A DNA stretch of 64,000 nucleotides from Quillaja saponaria (lineage: Eukaryota; Streptophyta; Magnoliopsida; Fabales; Quillajaceae), in NCBI GenBank assembly GCA_029379385.1, contig CM055617.1, positions 5,580,001 to 5,644,000 of the forward strand. The letters are read 5' to 3'. The notes beneath the pieces were generated by a model. The model saw nothing but the letters and a program-made list of their open reading frames with translations, was not told the DNA's origin and searched no databases. Position 1 is the first letter of the stretch. Each line of letters starts with the position of its first letter. Shown here in pieces: positions 45,011-56,025 of the stretch. A program made the position numbers and the translations under genes.

Positions 45011-46640
45011 TATATTCCCCTAATTTTCTTTGTTTTCTTGAAGCTTATAACCTAAAATCCTTCGCTAATATCAGGAAGAGGTTGGAACGAAGCAGGGTTT
45101 TGAAATTTTGGTACAGTCGGAAACAAAGCGAGAGGGACTCAGTCAGGAGGAGGAGGAGGAGGTACCGAAGAAGAACTCACAGCCTATGAGACACGTACTG
45201 ATGAATGACAAACCAAGGCAAATCACATAGCGCGTGATTGTCACTAACCAATCACATGCTTTTTAAGTAGCTTCTTGTCCTGGTAGTAATAATTCTTCCT
45301 CCAACGGCAACCATTAATTATTTTTGGTAAGTAAAACCTAGGCAAATTTTTTTTTATTCTTTTTTTTTAGAATTAATGTTTGATACATTGACATTTGACA
45401 CAATTATGATTTTTTTTTTTAACAAGTTGGCATAATTAGTATGAGAGTAGTTTTTGATCGAATCATTCAGAAAATCTTTTCTATATATATATGTAATGAG
45501 ATTAATTTTGAACAAATAGTATAATGTTATTAGAATTTACATGTTAAATGTACACTAAGAAAATTTTATATTCAAATATTATAGGCCAAACACTGAATTT
45601 AGCCATAAAAATAAAATTTTTGATAAACAATCCTATTCTTTAGTGTTTTTTTTCAGTGATTTCTTTTAGCACAAAATTTGAAAAGTTGGCAAAATTAGGA
45701 CGCACACACAAATAATATGATAATAGCTTTTGATCAAATTGTTTAGAAAAGCATCTAAACATGATTTATATACAGTTTTGAGAATATCATTTTATATGTT
45801 ATTACATATGAGAATAGTTTTTGAACTAAAGTTTTTGACTAATTATGTGTTAATATAATATAAAAACAATTTGCATGCAAGATTGTAGTGATTTACAAAT
45901 GAATTACATACGAGAAATTTGTGAATAACTACTAATTACTTTGCATTATTATTCTCACTTATTTGAACAAATTGTTGGTCTAAACCTGTGATGATCCTTC
46001 CTCTTGCACTCCTCTTTAACGTTTTGGATTTAAAGTTAATTTTTCATTTTTGGGCGTTTTTCTGATCTCTTACGACTCTGAAAGTTGGTTTAAATAATTA
46101 CGGCTTAATTACGTAAGCAGCAGCAGCAGTGGCATTCCAATACTGTACATCTGTTTACAAAGAACGAGCAGTGTCCACAACCTTGTGGAAAGTAATAAGC
46201 AATTTCTTTGAACAGAGGACATAGGATTCTTTAATGCATAATTGATAATTGTTACACAGAAAGGCATCTAAGTTGTTAATGTAACAATAAAACAAGGTGA
46301 TGAACAAGAATATCAGGAGAACTGGAGAAGATATCTATTTCTACTGTCATCTCTAACAGCTAACTTTACTACATATACTCTACTTGTGAAACGAGTAAGG
46401 ATTTCAGGCACAACCTAAGAAAATAATTCAAGTAACAATAACAAAAACTAACAACACTAAATTTACGTGGAAAGACCTCCAGAATAGAGGGAAAAAAACC
46501 ACGGGAAAAACAACTATAAATTAGTAGCATGTACAATCTTATGTTTTGTTTTTCCCAAACTAAAACCCACCATAAACACTGGGAATCAACAGCCTCCTAC
46601 ACTTCCAAGAGTAAACACTAAATCATCCCCTTTGGTATTC
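45011..46640. other. Derlin promoter region and AT-rich intergenic DNA
   Basis: The first 200 bases hold the Derlin leader, with purine-rich sequence at about 45140-45165. The rest is AT-rich with no gene. A GCA trinucleotide run (about 46121-46132) is the only simple repeat of note. Confidence 0.5.
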
Positions 46641-46729
46641 CTTTCCCTTGGCATCCTCCCTAATAATTTTGTTGAGGTTTTTGGGGAAATCTGGGCTTCA
46701 ATATCGCATCATTTCTTGAAAGTAACATC

Positions 46730-47140
46730 TTTGCAAGAAAATCAGCTACTCTATTTGTTGCTCTCCATGAATGAGAAACATGACAAACTTCAAATTTTCC
46801 TAGAAGATCCAGATGAGCTCCAAATAATTCCCAGCTTTTGAACTAAAAGACTGTTGTCAATTAATGGTCTTCACTGCTTTCAACGAATCAGACTCCATCC
46901 ATATTGCTTTAATCCCAAGACTCAACGCAAGAACCAGCCCTTTCCATATAGCCCATAACCAAGAAAATATCACCCCAGTGGAGCTTTACAGGAAAAGGCA
47001 CTTATAGGTTTGTCTCTGAAATCTAGAAGTAGTCCACCAGCACTGGCATTTTCGTGATGTAGAGAGCCATCGGTGTTTAGTTTTGTCCATCCATAATCAG
47101 GTTTAATCCATCTACACAATCTAGTTGGCTTGGAAACTTG
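46730..47140 (-). mobile_element. Retroelement RNase H remnant
   Basis: Minus-strand translation gives TKLNTDGSLHHENASAGGLL, then DFRDKPISAFSCKAPLG; after a frame change WAIWKGLVLALSLGIKAIWM and ESDSLKAVKTIN; and after another, FEVCHVSHSWRATNRVADFL in fragments. These are the strand-1, alphaA and C-terminal blocks of the plant RNase H domain (RVT_3 type) found in non-LTR retrotransposons. The catalytic Asp of NTDGS and of ESDS are present, but stops and frameshifts break the frame. It is a fossil. Confidence 0.75.
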
Positions 47141-47294
47141 ACCCACAAGCTCTGCATTTTGGTGAGGTCCTGAGACTTGTGTTTCTTTCCATGAAGTTGT
47201 TTCTTTAAGCTTGTTTCACTAGTAGTGCTAATCTGACCTCCAGTTCTGATTCTGAACTTTGCTTGTGTTAAAATTAATATACCTTCTCCTCCGA

Positions 47295-47600
47295 CTATGT
47301 TTTAGAAAGTTTCAGAAGGTTCTAAAAGATTTTACAAGGTTCTAAGACATTCTAGAATGTTCGAAAAAATATAAAATACTCGAGAACCTTGCACATAATT
47401 TTAGTATGTCTAGATATTTCTAGAGATTGTATAAATATTTAGATATATTTTAGAAGAATTCTAGAAGGCTAGTATTAACCATTAGATGTAATAAATCTTC
47501 ACTATTAGTTAAGGAGATGGAGTAGTATAAATAAATGTTAGGCTCATTTTAACAACAAACTCTGTAAGCTATAACCTCCAACCAATGACGAAATAGTGTA
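47295..47600 (+). promoter_or_regulatory. LTR-like segment rich in heat-shock-element motifs
   Basis: GAAnnTTC-type words recur: GAAGGTTC at about 47315-47322, the contiguous nTTCnnGAAnnTTCn trimer at 47350-47362 (TTCTAGAATGTTC), and TAGAAGAATTCTAGAAGG at about 47451-47468. A TATA box (TATAAATA, 47526-47533) follows about 165 bases after the trimer. The layout resembles the U3 region of copia-type LTRs that carry heat-shock elements. I did not find a matching second LTR. Confidence 0.4.
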
Positions 47601-48310
47601 AGTGTATGTGAGGTCATATACCTCCTATGAATAGGGGCCAAAGTGGAATCCTATCATGAAAAACAAGTTCAAAACAAATTAATGGTGCCAATAATGTTAA
47701 TTAAAAATCAATATCTTCATATCACACATAAAAAGCATAAGTAGTCGATTTTCGTGTTGATTAATTAAATCAAACCAAATTAAGCTTGTAAAATAACACA
47801 TGCATACCTATTGTAACATACTTCTTGATTCAGATATTATTTCCCACTTTAAGCAAACTGAAGAAATCAATTCCTTTAATCCTCTAAAGAACACCTTGAT
47901 ACAGATTTTCTCTTCTCTTCAATAAAGAAAAAGATGAAAAAGATGTCATGGTTATAATATAACGGTGGATCTTAATTAATCAGGGTAGTTAATGGATAAC
48001 ATTGTTATGATAATTATTTTACCCTAATTAATATATTTTCTTGGCAGAAAAGAAAATGGAACTTCAATATCCGCTGTACACAAATCAACTTGTCCTCATC
48101 CTAATAGGCTAATAATTAACTATTATTTGATAAAAATAGTATAAGAACGAATTTTAATATTCTATATCTCAATCTCAATTATTTAACATTTTCCTGTTCT
48201 CAAAAGTAATTAAGAAAAAAAAAAGTGTTTGGTATAAGGTTAAAAAAATAGTGATATGTTACTCATTTAATATTTTTGGATGATTTGGTAAAGAAAAAAT
48301 ATAATAGGAA

Positions 48311-48330
48311 TTTAAAGTTTAAACTTTAAA
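48311..48330. repeat. Perfect 20-bp palindrome
   Basis: TTTAAAGTTTAAACTTTAAA is its own reverse complement. It lies about 30 bp outside the left arm of the large inverted repeat at 48361-49070. Confidence 0.9.
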
Positions 48331-48360
48331 CCATGAAAGTTTTAGGGAAAAGTACGAATA

Positions 48361-48638
48361 AGTCTTTTTTTTTTTTTACATTCTAAATAAGTCTTAAAAT
48401 AAATTTACATTTTCAATAACTCTTATTTTTAAATTTTCTTTTCCTATTGACATTTTTTAAGTCACTTTTACCATTAATTTTTTTTAGTTTGTTTAAAATA
48501 TTAATTAAGTAGATTAATTTTTCAAAAAATAAATTATTTATTTTAGAAATTAAAATTTATTATTTAATAATTAATAGAAAAATAAATCTTTCAAAAATTA
48601 ATGATATTTTCACAATCCCTTTAATATTTTTTTTAAAA

Positions 48639-48673
<35 letters not shown>

Positions 48674-49070
48674 TAAATTCAGGTTCATATTATATATGCC
48701 AATTGTTTTTTTGTTAATGTTCTTACAAAATAAATCTAAATTTTAGTTCTAAATAATCATGAAAATATATAATAATTCAAGTTGAAATTAAAAAAATATG
48801 AAAGGAGATAATGAGAACTTTTTATTTTTTCATTAATGATTAAATAATAAATTTTAATTTCTAAATAAAATATGTTTTTATAAAAAAAATTAATCTACTT
48901 AATTAATATTTTAAATTAAAACTAAAAAAAAGGGTAAAAGTGACATAAAAAGTGTTAACATAAAATTTAGTTCTTATTGAAAAAAAAAAAAAAACCTTAA
49001 AAATAAGAGTTACTGAAAATGTATATTTATTGTAAGATTTATTTAGAATATGAAAAGAAAAGTAAGGTTC
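48361..49070. repeat. Long inverted repeat (foldback/MITE-like)
   Basis: The left arm (about 48361-48590) is matched in reverse complement by the right arm (about 48815-49070): shared words include CATTCTAAATAA, AACTCTTATTTTTAA, GTCACTTTTACC, TTAATTAAGTAGATTAAT and TTAAAATTTATTATTTAAT. The centre holds an (AT)n run at about 48645-48671. Arms are diverged, with indels in the poly-T tracts. No coding potential. The structure would make a long hairpin RNA if transcribed. Confidence 0.75.
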
Positions 49071-49757
49071 TCTATAATATATATATATATATTTATATGA
49101 GAACTTAGTAGAATTTATTGTTAATGATTGGTAATAATTTTAATATTATTTAATTCATAAATTATTAGTTTTAAAAACTTTAATTTTTAATAATAGGTAT
49201 TGCATGTTAACAAGTGTTTTAGTTAAAAAAATTCTAAATTTATAGATTGATAATTAATAAAATAATTATTATTTAAACTCAACAATTACGTTCGAACAAA
49301 TACTGGAACTCAAACTTTATATATATAAGAATGAACAATTTTATCACTGAATTAACATCTTAGCTTATTTCAGATTATATGTATGCCAAACTTTTATGGA
49401 TTTTGATTTCGAGTAATTCTGAAGCTTTTCTTATGATAATATTTTCCCCAAGTTTAATACTTATTTGTAGACAAAGAATTCTACTTCTGACCCATATTGC
49501 AGGTTACTATTATGCATATCACATATAATTTTATTGATGATTTGATTATTATTATTATTTTTATATAGATTTAGCAATCAGGTATGTTCGAACTAGTTAA
49601 TTATATTTTTACTAATTACATTTTTTGGTTTGATTAAGATACACATCAGGACTAGAAAATTTATGTAGATTTTACTCTCTAAAAGATTCGAACCTAGAAA
49701 ATCAATTTAGAAATACTTCTCAAAATAGGCACACACTTATCTTCTTCTTTTTAATTA

Positions 49758-50587
49758 CAGGCTGTTAAATAAAATAGAATAAGGAAATGATTGTGGCCTT
49801 GATTGATATTTCAAATCCTACACCCATAAGCTTTATTTATAGTAAATAATAAAACATAGACTTTCACATTTAAACAATGTGAGACTACAAAATACAATAA
49901 TATTATATTCCTAATACTCCTCCTTAAGATGGAGCATATAATGCTCAATCTTGTATAAATAAAACTCAATTACCAATCTCAACACTCCCCTTTACTTACA
50001 ACAATCTAGGTGAAGTTTCAATTCGTTTGATGAACATACTGGTATCCATGAATAGTAGTCGTGTTAGTTGGAAAGAGACACAACCGAATTTGCCAGAAAA
50101 ACGCATAATTGGATTTTCCAGAAAAATAAAAGGAGCACCGCTAGAAAGAGACACAACGAAAAGTTAATGAAAGTACTGTTGAAGTGTCAAACTCTTTGAG
50201 CTATCAAACCCTAAATAGGCTTGAAAGAAAAATGGAGTGAGCCGTCTTTTAGATGAAAGAGATAATTAGGGATAGAAAAAAGGAAATAATGATAGTTGGC
50301 GGCAAAGCCTTTTTTTTTTTTTTTTTCTTTTTCTTCATATGGTGGCCAGATAAAAGAAAGAGAAGATTAGAGTTCTTTTCAAAATCGGGTCAAGATCGGG
50401 CTTGGGTTTCAAACCCGCTCTGATATCATGTTAAATAAAATAGAATAAGGAAATGATTGTGGCCTTGATTGAGATCTCAAAGCCTACACTTATAAGCTTT
50501 ATTTATAGTAAATAATAAAACATAGACTTCCACATTTAAACAATGTAGGACTATATAATACAATAATATTATATTCCTAATACAGGC
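49758..50587 (-). mobile_element. TRIM retrotransposon (complete, non-autonomous)
   Basis: Two 154-bp direct LTRs lie at 49763-49916 and 50429-50582 and differ at 10 positions by my count (about 93% identity). They are flanked by a perfect 5-bp target duplication CAGGC (49758-49762, 50583-50587). In minus orientation the LTR begins TATTAGGAATATAATATT (decayed from TGTTAGG) and ends TTTAACA. Immediately downstream lies the primer-binding site TGATATCAGAGC (plus 50417-50428), one mismatch from the initiator-Met tRNA site TGGTATCAGAGC. The purine-rich TCTTAAGGAGGAG before the other LTR is the polypurine tract. The internal region is only 512 bp without gag/pol. Confidence 0.88.
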
Positions 50588-52438
50588 ATTCATTTTTTTC
50601 TTTTAATCTTTTTTATGTCGCCACTAATAAATAATGGGTGAATATAGTCCCACAAAATATAATAAAAAATAATGACATGGCAATATTTTTAACATATCAT
50701 TATTTTTTTTTCTCTTAATTTGTTTTTTATAAACATTTATATAGTTATTCCACTAACTAAATGTTTAAAGTGAATATTAAAAACTAACATAGACATCTTT
50801 TTATTAAATATATTATTTACATATTCTTGTTTCATGGTGGATAAATTAAAAATAAAATAAAATCATGTCATTGATGTTCTCAATATATATTTTAGATTTT
50901 AAGGATTTTTTAAATTAACTAAGTTAAGGTTAAAAAAGAAAATGCAGTTATTTGATGTTATCAATAATAAATTTTAAAACATTTGAAAAAAATTCATGAA
51001 AATCTTTTATTCTAGCCATATACATTGCAAATTTTTTATTTTTTATTTAATGTTGAAAGAATTCCGAAACAAATATTAGCAACTAATTAACTGTCATAAT
51101 TGTTTTCTAGTACTTATGGGGTAGGGCCTTAGGCTGCTCTTGCCAGAGTTTCTAGTCTGTCTAGGACATCAGCAAAATCAAGAAAGAAATCTCTGCTGAT
51201 TATGATGTACCTTGAGTCCCAAGTATAGCTGGAAACGAGCCGAGTCAAGCAGTGTATTGAGATATTCGAGCTTAGTTATAACTAAAAAATTCAAACTTGA
51301 GCTCGAACTTGAAATCGAGTCTCATTCTAAACTCGAGCTCAGCTTGAGCTCATTACTCAAGCTCAAGTAGTTAATTAAAAAATTGTTTATATTTAATATA
51401 TTTTAAAAAATTATTATTGTATTATAAATTAAATTAAAAAATTCAAAACTTATATATTTATATAATTAATAAATGTTTAATATAAATAATATGTATTTGA
51501 CATAATTAATATATTTGATTTAAATAAAAAATAATGTATATATTTAATATAATTAGCTTTTAAAAAAATAAAAAATTAAGCGAGTAGTTACATGAGTTTT
51601 CAAGTTGAGTATTTAAAGTTTGATATTGGCTCGAAAATTTCTACAAGAACTCGAGTTTAGCTCATTTTGTTTCGAACCGAGTACGAGTTGAGCCGAGTCA
51701 AACCGAGTACGAGTCGAGCCGAGTCAAGCCTCAAACTACTCTGCTAGGTTCCAGCCCTATCCTCAAGTTCTACCATTATCTCCTCTTTCCTCTCACCTGC
51801 CATAACAAGCAAATAAAAACAAACCCAATTCTTGTGTCAACTAAACAAGGAGAAGATTAATGTTATGATTGGCAGGTAAGAAAGTTTCTGAAAAATCAAA
51901 GCTTTTTCCTGGGGATGTCAGCTAGGAAAATATGTGACGAGCTGGAAGCTCCATGGTTATTGGAAAAATTCAGAAAACTAAACTTTAGCTGGATATTATG
52001 AAGTTGGGTTTTTGGCTAATGAGGAGGAAAATGGAAGGTAGTTGGCTTTATTCAAACTTGAACTTCTTTTCCTATCTTGAGGAAGTCATAGTTTGTCAAA
52101 AAATAAAAATGGGACGGGTTGAAAGCAAATTATCAAATGGAAAAGAACTGCAAAATAATAGCTGGCTTTATGATTGAGTATAAAGAAAACAATAGCTCAA
52201 CTTGAGCCGAAATAACATTCATATTTCAGCAGAAAATTACAAGTATGTCAAACACAATTATCATTGAAATCAGCGGATCACTGGCATCATCAATATGAAG
52301 TTCTTTGGAATCCTGATAGCGAAGAACTTCAGGACAGAAACTCATATTTGTACTAAACAAGGTTTGCAACTTAAATATTCACCCCAAACACAAAACCATT
52401 GCTATATGAAGGGGGATTGATAGAAGGCCTGTGATTCT
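50588..52438. other. Gene-free AT-rich DNA around the second hAT-like element
   Basis: Apart from the element at 51226-51759, no gene or recognisable repeat. Confidence 0.5.
51226..51759. mobile_element. hAT-like MITE with CGAGCCGAGTC subterminal repeats
   Basis: The ends are TAGCTGGAAACGAG and, in reverse complement, TAGGGCTGGAACC, giving an imperfect terminal inverted repeat. The flanks TCCCAAG and TCCTCAAG could be a degraded 8-bp target duplication. GAGCCGAGTCAA words occur at both ends and AGCTCAAG/CTTGAGCT words in the left part. Size (534 bp) and architecture resemble the element at 26876-27428, but the internal sequence differs. No ORF. Confidence 0.6.
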
Positions 52439-53651
52439 TTATGGGTGATCGGAAGGATTTGGTGTCACAGGATGTGTGATATGCAGACTGGCATTACGAA
52501 GAACATGTTCAGCATTTGCACATGAAATTTCAGATTGCCCAGTGAAGGAGGTGGGAACACCCGTATTTGATCAAATTGAGAGCTCCCTCCCAAGTAGGAT
52601 AGCTATCCAATCCACAGTTTAGTGCAATAGCAACATTGGGGGAAGGGAGGTAAGTGGCTTCCACCAGATAAGCACCTCTCACAAGGTTCAACCTCTCTCT
52701 GCTACCAATTCCTGAGGTTGTTCCTGACAGGTTCGTTGGGACTTCTGGTCCCACCATCACTATTTGTACATTACCTATCCATTGAATAAATGACCAACTT
52801 CTGCAAATGCAGGAATCCAATCCAACTCCCCTTCAGGCCCTAGGTAGTGAACAATCACCTCCTTCCCTTTCAATGGAAGGTTCTTTGAACTTATATCGAG
52901 AGTAGTTAATATATGTAATAAACTGTCAACGGCTGTGAGAGAATGTCTGACCAGGTGGGTGTGACACAGTAACTGTAACAATATCATGCCCACCCCTGAT
53001 CATTTCTGGAGGCCAGTGAACATCAACAGTCTCTGTAAAAGGTTCAAAATACGCTAAAGTTGAATACTTGGGACCAATTTCATTGTCTTCATTAAGCAAC
53101 GGGTGCACCAAAGAAACTGCTTTCATGAAAGCATGCACAAACCTAAGCTCTTCAAGGGTTGGATTTCTAAACAGAAGACCCCCTGAAGACATGCAACGAG
53201 CAACATCAATCACAGGAAAGTGATCAGTCCCTGATGCTTCCAGCGACAAAGACTTGGTCATTTTACGATTTGAAGGGAACATCAAGGACTCGATTTCATG
53301 TGACCCCTGATCAATAGTCTCTCTTGATCCTGTCATTTTCTTAGCATCATTTTTTGATCGAAACATATTAAATCCAATATCCCCTCCATCCCCTCCAATG
53401 AATTGGATACATGGGAAAGGCTGTTTCTTGCCGGACCAATCTGTATCCTTCCCAACCCGGATACCAAACAGGTGGCCAGGCTGCAATCTTTTCCATGAAT
53501 CAGTTCGATATAGAGCAGCAGCAGCTCTGTACATAGATTTAACAAAATTAGGACTAATTCCTTCTACTTTCATCAAGCATGTTCCGGATCCAGGACCAGA
53601 ACCAAATTGCTCTTGGAATCAACCAAAGATATTCTTCAAATGCAAATCCAT
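52439..53651 (-). pseudogene. Truncated, frameshifted pseudogene of a plant MYND-finger protein (At1g70160-like)
   Basis: The minus strand from ATG 53651 reads MDLHLKNIFG, an in-frame TGA, FQEQFGSGPGSGTCLMKVEG, then a long open part to 52926 with LYRTDSWKRLQPGHLFGIRV, WSGKKQPFPCIQFIGGDGGD and SLSLEASGTDHFPVIDVARC. At SHPPGQ it jumps directly to DILSQPLTVYYI, a region that belongs much nearer the C-terminus, so the central part (the MYND zinc finger in the family as I remember it) is missing. A 2-bp insertion then shifts the frame before LTTLDISSKNLPLKGKEVIV, and another indel breaks it near LIK at about 52565; the tail reads SLHITHPVTPNP and stops at 52439. No introns are evident and no poly-A tail is seen. 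The pseudogene call is firm; the family name is from memory. Confidence 0.7.
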
Positions 53652-54777
53652 TCTAGCCTCTATTATCAGATCTTCAAGCTAAAAACAAAAAACCCAGTAC
53701 ATAACCTCTATAAAGCAAAATCCTTTCTACTGTATGTGCCAAAAATCCTACTCTTCATACAACCCAAGAATTGCTTAAATTTATAGTTGTGGGTATTCTG
53801 AAATTCAAATTACAGTATGGAACAAAGAAAACTCGTTTCCCTAACGTCATGCAACATTAAACAAAAACTAAGAAGTACGATTGAGCCAAACCATCAGGAC
53901 ACTTGTTTGCCTCAGAAACCAATAGCATCAAAAATTAAAAGAGCTGGAATAGACATAGGGAGAGCACATGCCACTCAAACCACATTACACCAAGGCAACC
54001 TCTATTAGTGGGTGCATCAGCGATCTTATTGCTCTTCCGAGGTGCATGAAGGATCCTACAATGTGAAATCTTCCTCATCGTGTCCCTGCATTCAGTGATG
54101 AATGGTTGTAATACAATATATTGTTTTCATTATGTTCTAACAAGAAACCACAATGGAAGCATCGGACTCAACAATGTATCTTTGTACTCCCATCTGCCAA
54201 ACTACAGTGGCCACACAAGCCTAAGGTGTTAATACCTCTATATTTTAGGACACAAGCCTTGAACATAGACACACGGTCCTAAAAATAATTGTATCCTATT
54301 TGTAACAATAAAAACAGTACACCGTTCAACTGGATTCAATGATCAGGTTCGACCTGACAAAAATCAAAGGAAACATGCATGAAAATCCCTATTCATCATT
54401 CAGTTCAGTCATCTCAAAGTATAGCTATATAACTACCCACGTCATATTAGTAAGATGTAGATAACTTTAGGAGATATGATTAGAGAGAAGACTAAACTTC
54501 TGCAGAAAGGTAACCAACAGACTTCAGAGAAATTATGAGTGACATAAAAGTTCACACACTTATTCCAATTGAGATTGTTAAAGAAGCAACAGTTGACATT
54601 AGGAAACCACCAAGACAAAATACTAGAATTATATATCTAAAAATGTCTACCAAATATTCTTAACCAGAATAGATGACTGGTATTTCTGGTCTATTATTGC
54701 GCCTAGACTCCCTGTATCCTGTCCTTCCTCCTCTAGCTTTCAGTTTCTAGAGAACTCTGAAATTCCACATGATTGAC
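53652..54777. other. Intergenic; 3' region of the AT-hook gene
   Basis: Probably includes the 3' UTR of the minus-strand AT-hook gene. No other gene seen. Confidence 0.5.
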
Positions 54778-56025
54778 CTAGGATTGATTAGGTGGAATGG
54801 CATCTTGTGCATCTGAATCCACACAGGTAGTGCCACCAGAGGAATTACAAATCCCGGATTCACTCATTCCCACAAGAGCAGATCCTTCAGACACAAACTT
54901 GGATTCAGATGGAACAGCTTCTCCCACATGCGCCATTGGTTGGCTGATATTTGGTGCAGAGTCTGATCCCTCGGTGTCAGCAGCAGATTTTCCATTTAAG
55001 TAGGTGGATTGAACTCCGCTTGAGGTCTCAATAGCAAGCTTTGCCTTTGCATCTTCTGATATATCTGCTTTTGTAGATGCCATTTTTTCTTCCAAGCCAT
55101 CAACTGGTTTACCAACCTGTTTAGAGGACATGGATTTGGGTTCAGCAGATACCGGGGTTACATTGAGTTCAATTTTCGAGTTCTTCAGCTCATTACAAAC
55201 TAGATCAGAACCTAAAGCCTGATGTTCGATTACCTGTTCCTTACTGTTCACAGTTCCCGAAATTACATCAATAAGATCAGATGTCGGTTCTGCTTTCGGA
55301 TCTCTAGCTCCATCTACACCAGTACCCTGTCCTTTCATCCAGGCTTCCAATTCATGTGATACCTCAAGCTGCTTAACATCTTTACGACACTCCAACTGTG
55401 TAACTGAGGCAGAATGGCTTTCAAGCCAAGGCTCTGAAGTTTTCTCTGTTTTTCCTCCCAAGGAAATACCAATTTCCTTCTCTGGCAAGGTAACTGAGGT
55501 TCCAGAATGAAGCTCAGACGATAAAAGCTGGTCATGAAAGGTTGGCACCTGGGATTTTAGCTCAACAGGTTGCTGAATAGTTTGCCCAGATGAAGGAATA
55601 GAACCATGGGCCTGAGTTTGTGGGTTAATGGTTGGAAAGGGAACCTCTTTCCTCTCGATCATCTTGATATGTGGAGCCACATCATTTTCAGCAGTAATTG
55701 GCGTAACATGCCCAGGTAGAAATATAACACCATTCAGATGAGTGTCAACGTCAGCTAACTTAACTTTAACAAGATATCCACCATCAAATGCACCGTTGAT
55801 TACACAAGAAACAGCCTGACCAACCCTGGGATCGTTGAGCCTCCTTTGTGGAATTAACACCACATTGTCATGTTCAGGCACTGATGGAGCTGTGCGCATT
55901 GCAGGAGTTATAGGCGCACTCTCCCCATGAACAACACCCTCATCTTTACGTGGACGGCCACGTTTCCGCTTCGCAGGAGCCTCTGATGTGGGTGAAGGTC
56001 TTGGACCATTATTCTTTTGGCTCAT
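54778..56025 (-). CDS. AT-hook DNA-binding protein, plant-specific
   Basis: Single coding exon of 415 residues. The N-terminus carries one clear AT-hook, KRKRGRPRKDE (about 19-29), which inserts GRP in the minor groove of AT-rich DNA. Residues about 60-115 form the only other ordered-looking part (VGQAVSCVINGAFDGGYLVK, then GVIFLPGHVTPIT), a block shared with uncharacterised plant AT-hook proteins. The remainder is Ser/Glu/Thr/Gln rich, low-complexity and probably disordered. No PPC domain, so it is not an AHL protein. Probably nuclear; chromatin role inferred only. Directly upstream of the ATG a plausible acceptor (about 56080) suggests a 5' UTR intron, and a GC-rich candidate leader exon lies at about 60064-60190. 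I recall similar proteins At4g21895 and At5g54930, the former near the same Arabidopsis block. Confidence 0.85.
   Translation of the reverse strand: MSQKNNGPRPSPTSEAPAKRKRGRPRKDEGVVHGESAPITPAMRTAPSVPEHDNVVLIPQRRLNDPRVGQAVSCVINGAFDGGYLVKVKLADVDTHLNGVIFLPGHVTPITAENDVAPHIKMIERKEVPFPTINPQTQAHGSIPSSGQTIQQPVELKSQVPTFHDQLLSSELHSGTSVTLPEKEIGISLGGKTEKTSEPWLESHSASVTQLECRKDVKQLEVSHELEAWMKGQGTGVDGARDPKAEPTSDLIDVISGTVNSKEQVIEHQALGSDLVCNELKNSKIELNVTPVSAEPKSMSSKQVGKPVDGLEEKMASTKADISEDAKAKLAIETSSGVQSTYLNGKSAADTEGSDSAPNISQPMAHVGEAVPSESKFVSEGSALVGMSESGICNSSGGTTCVDSDAQDAIPPNQS

Larger units (their letters stand above)
47601..49757. other. Gene-free AT-rich DNA around the large inverted repeat
   Basis: Apart from the palindrome and foldback repeat listed separately, I see only AT-rich sequence with simple AT runs (for example 49078-49091) and no coding region. 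Confidence 0.5.

Noticed and set aside
49763..50582. The two 154-bp repeats as a plain tandem duplication
   Set aside because: Target duplication, primer-binding site and polypurine tract show a TRIM element.
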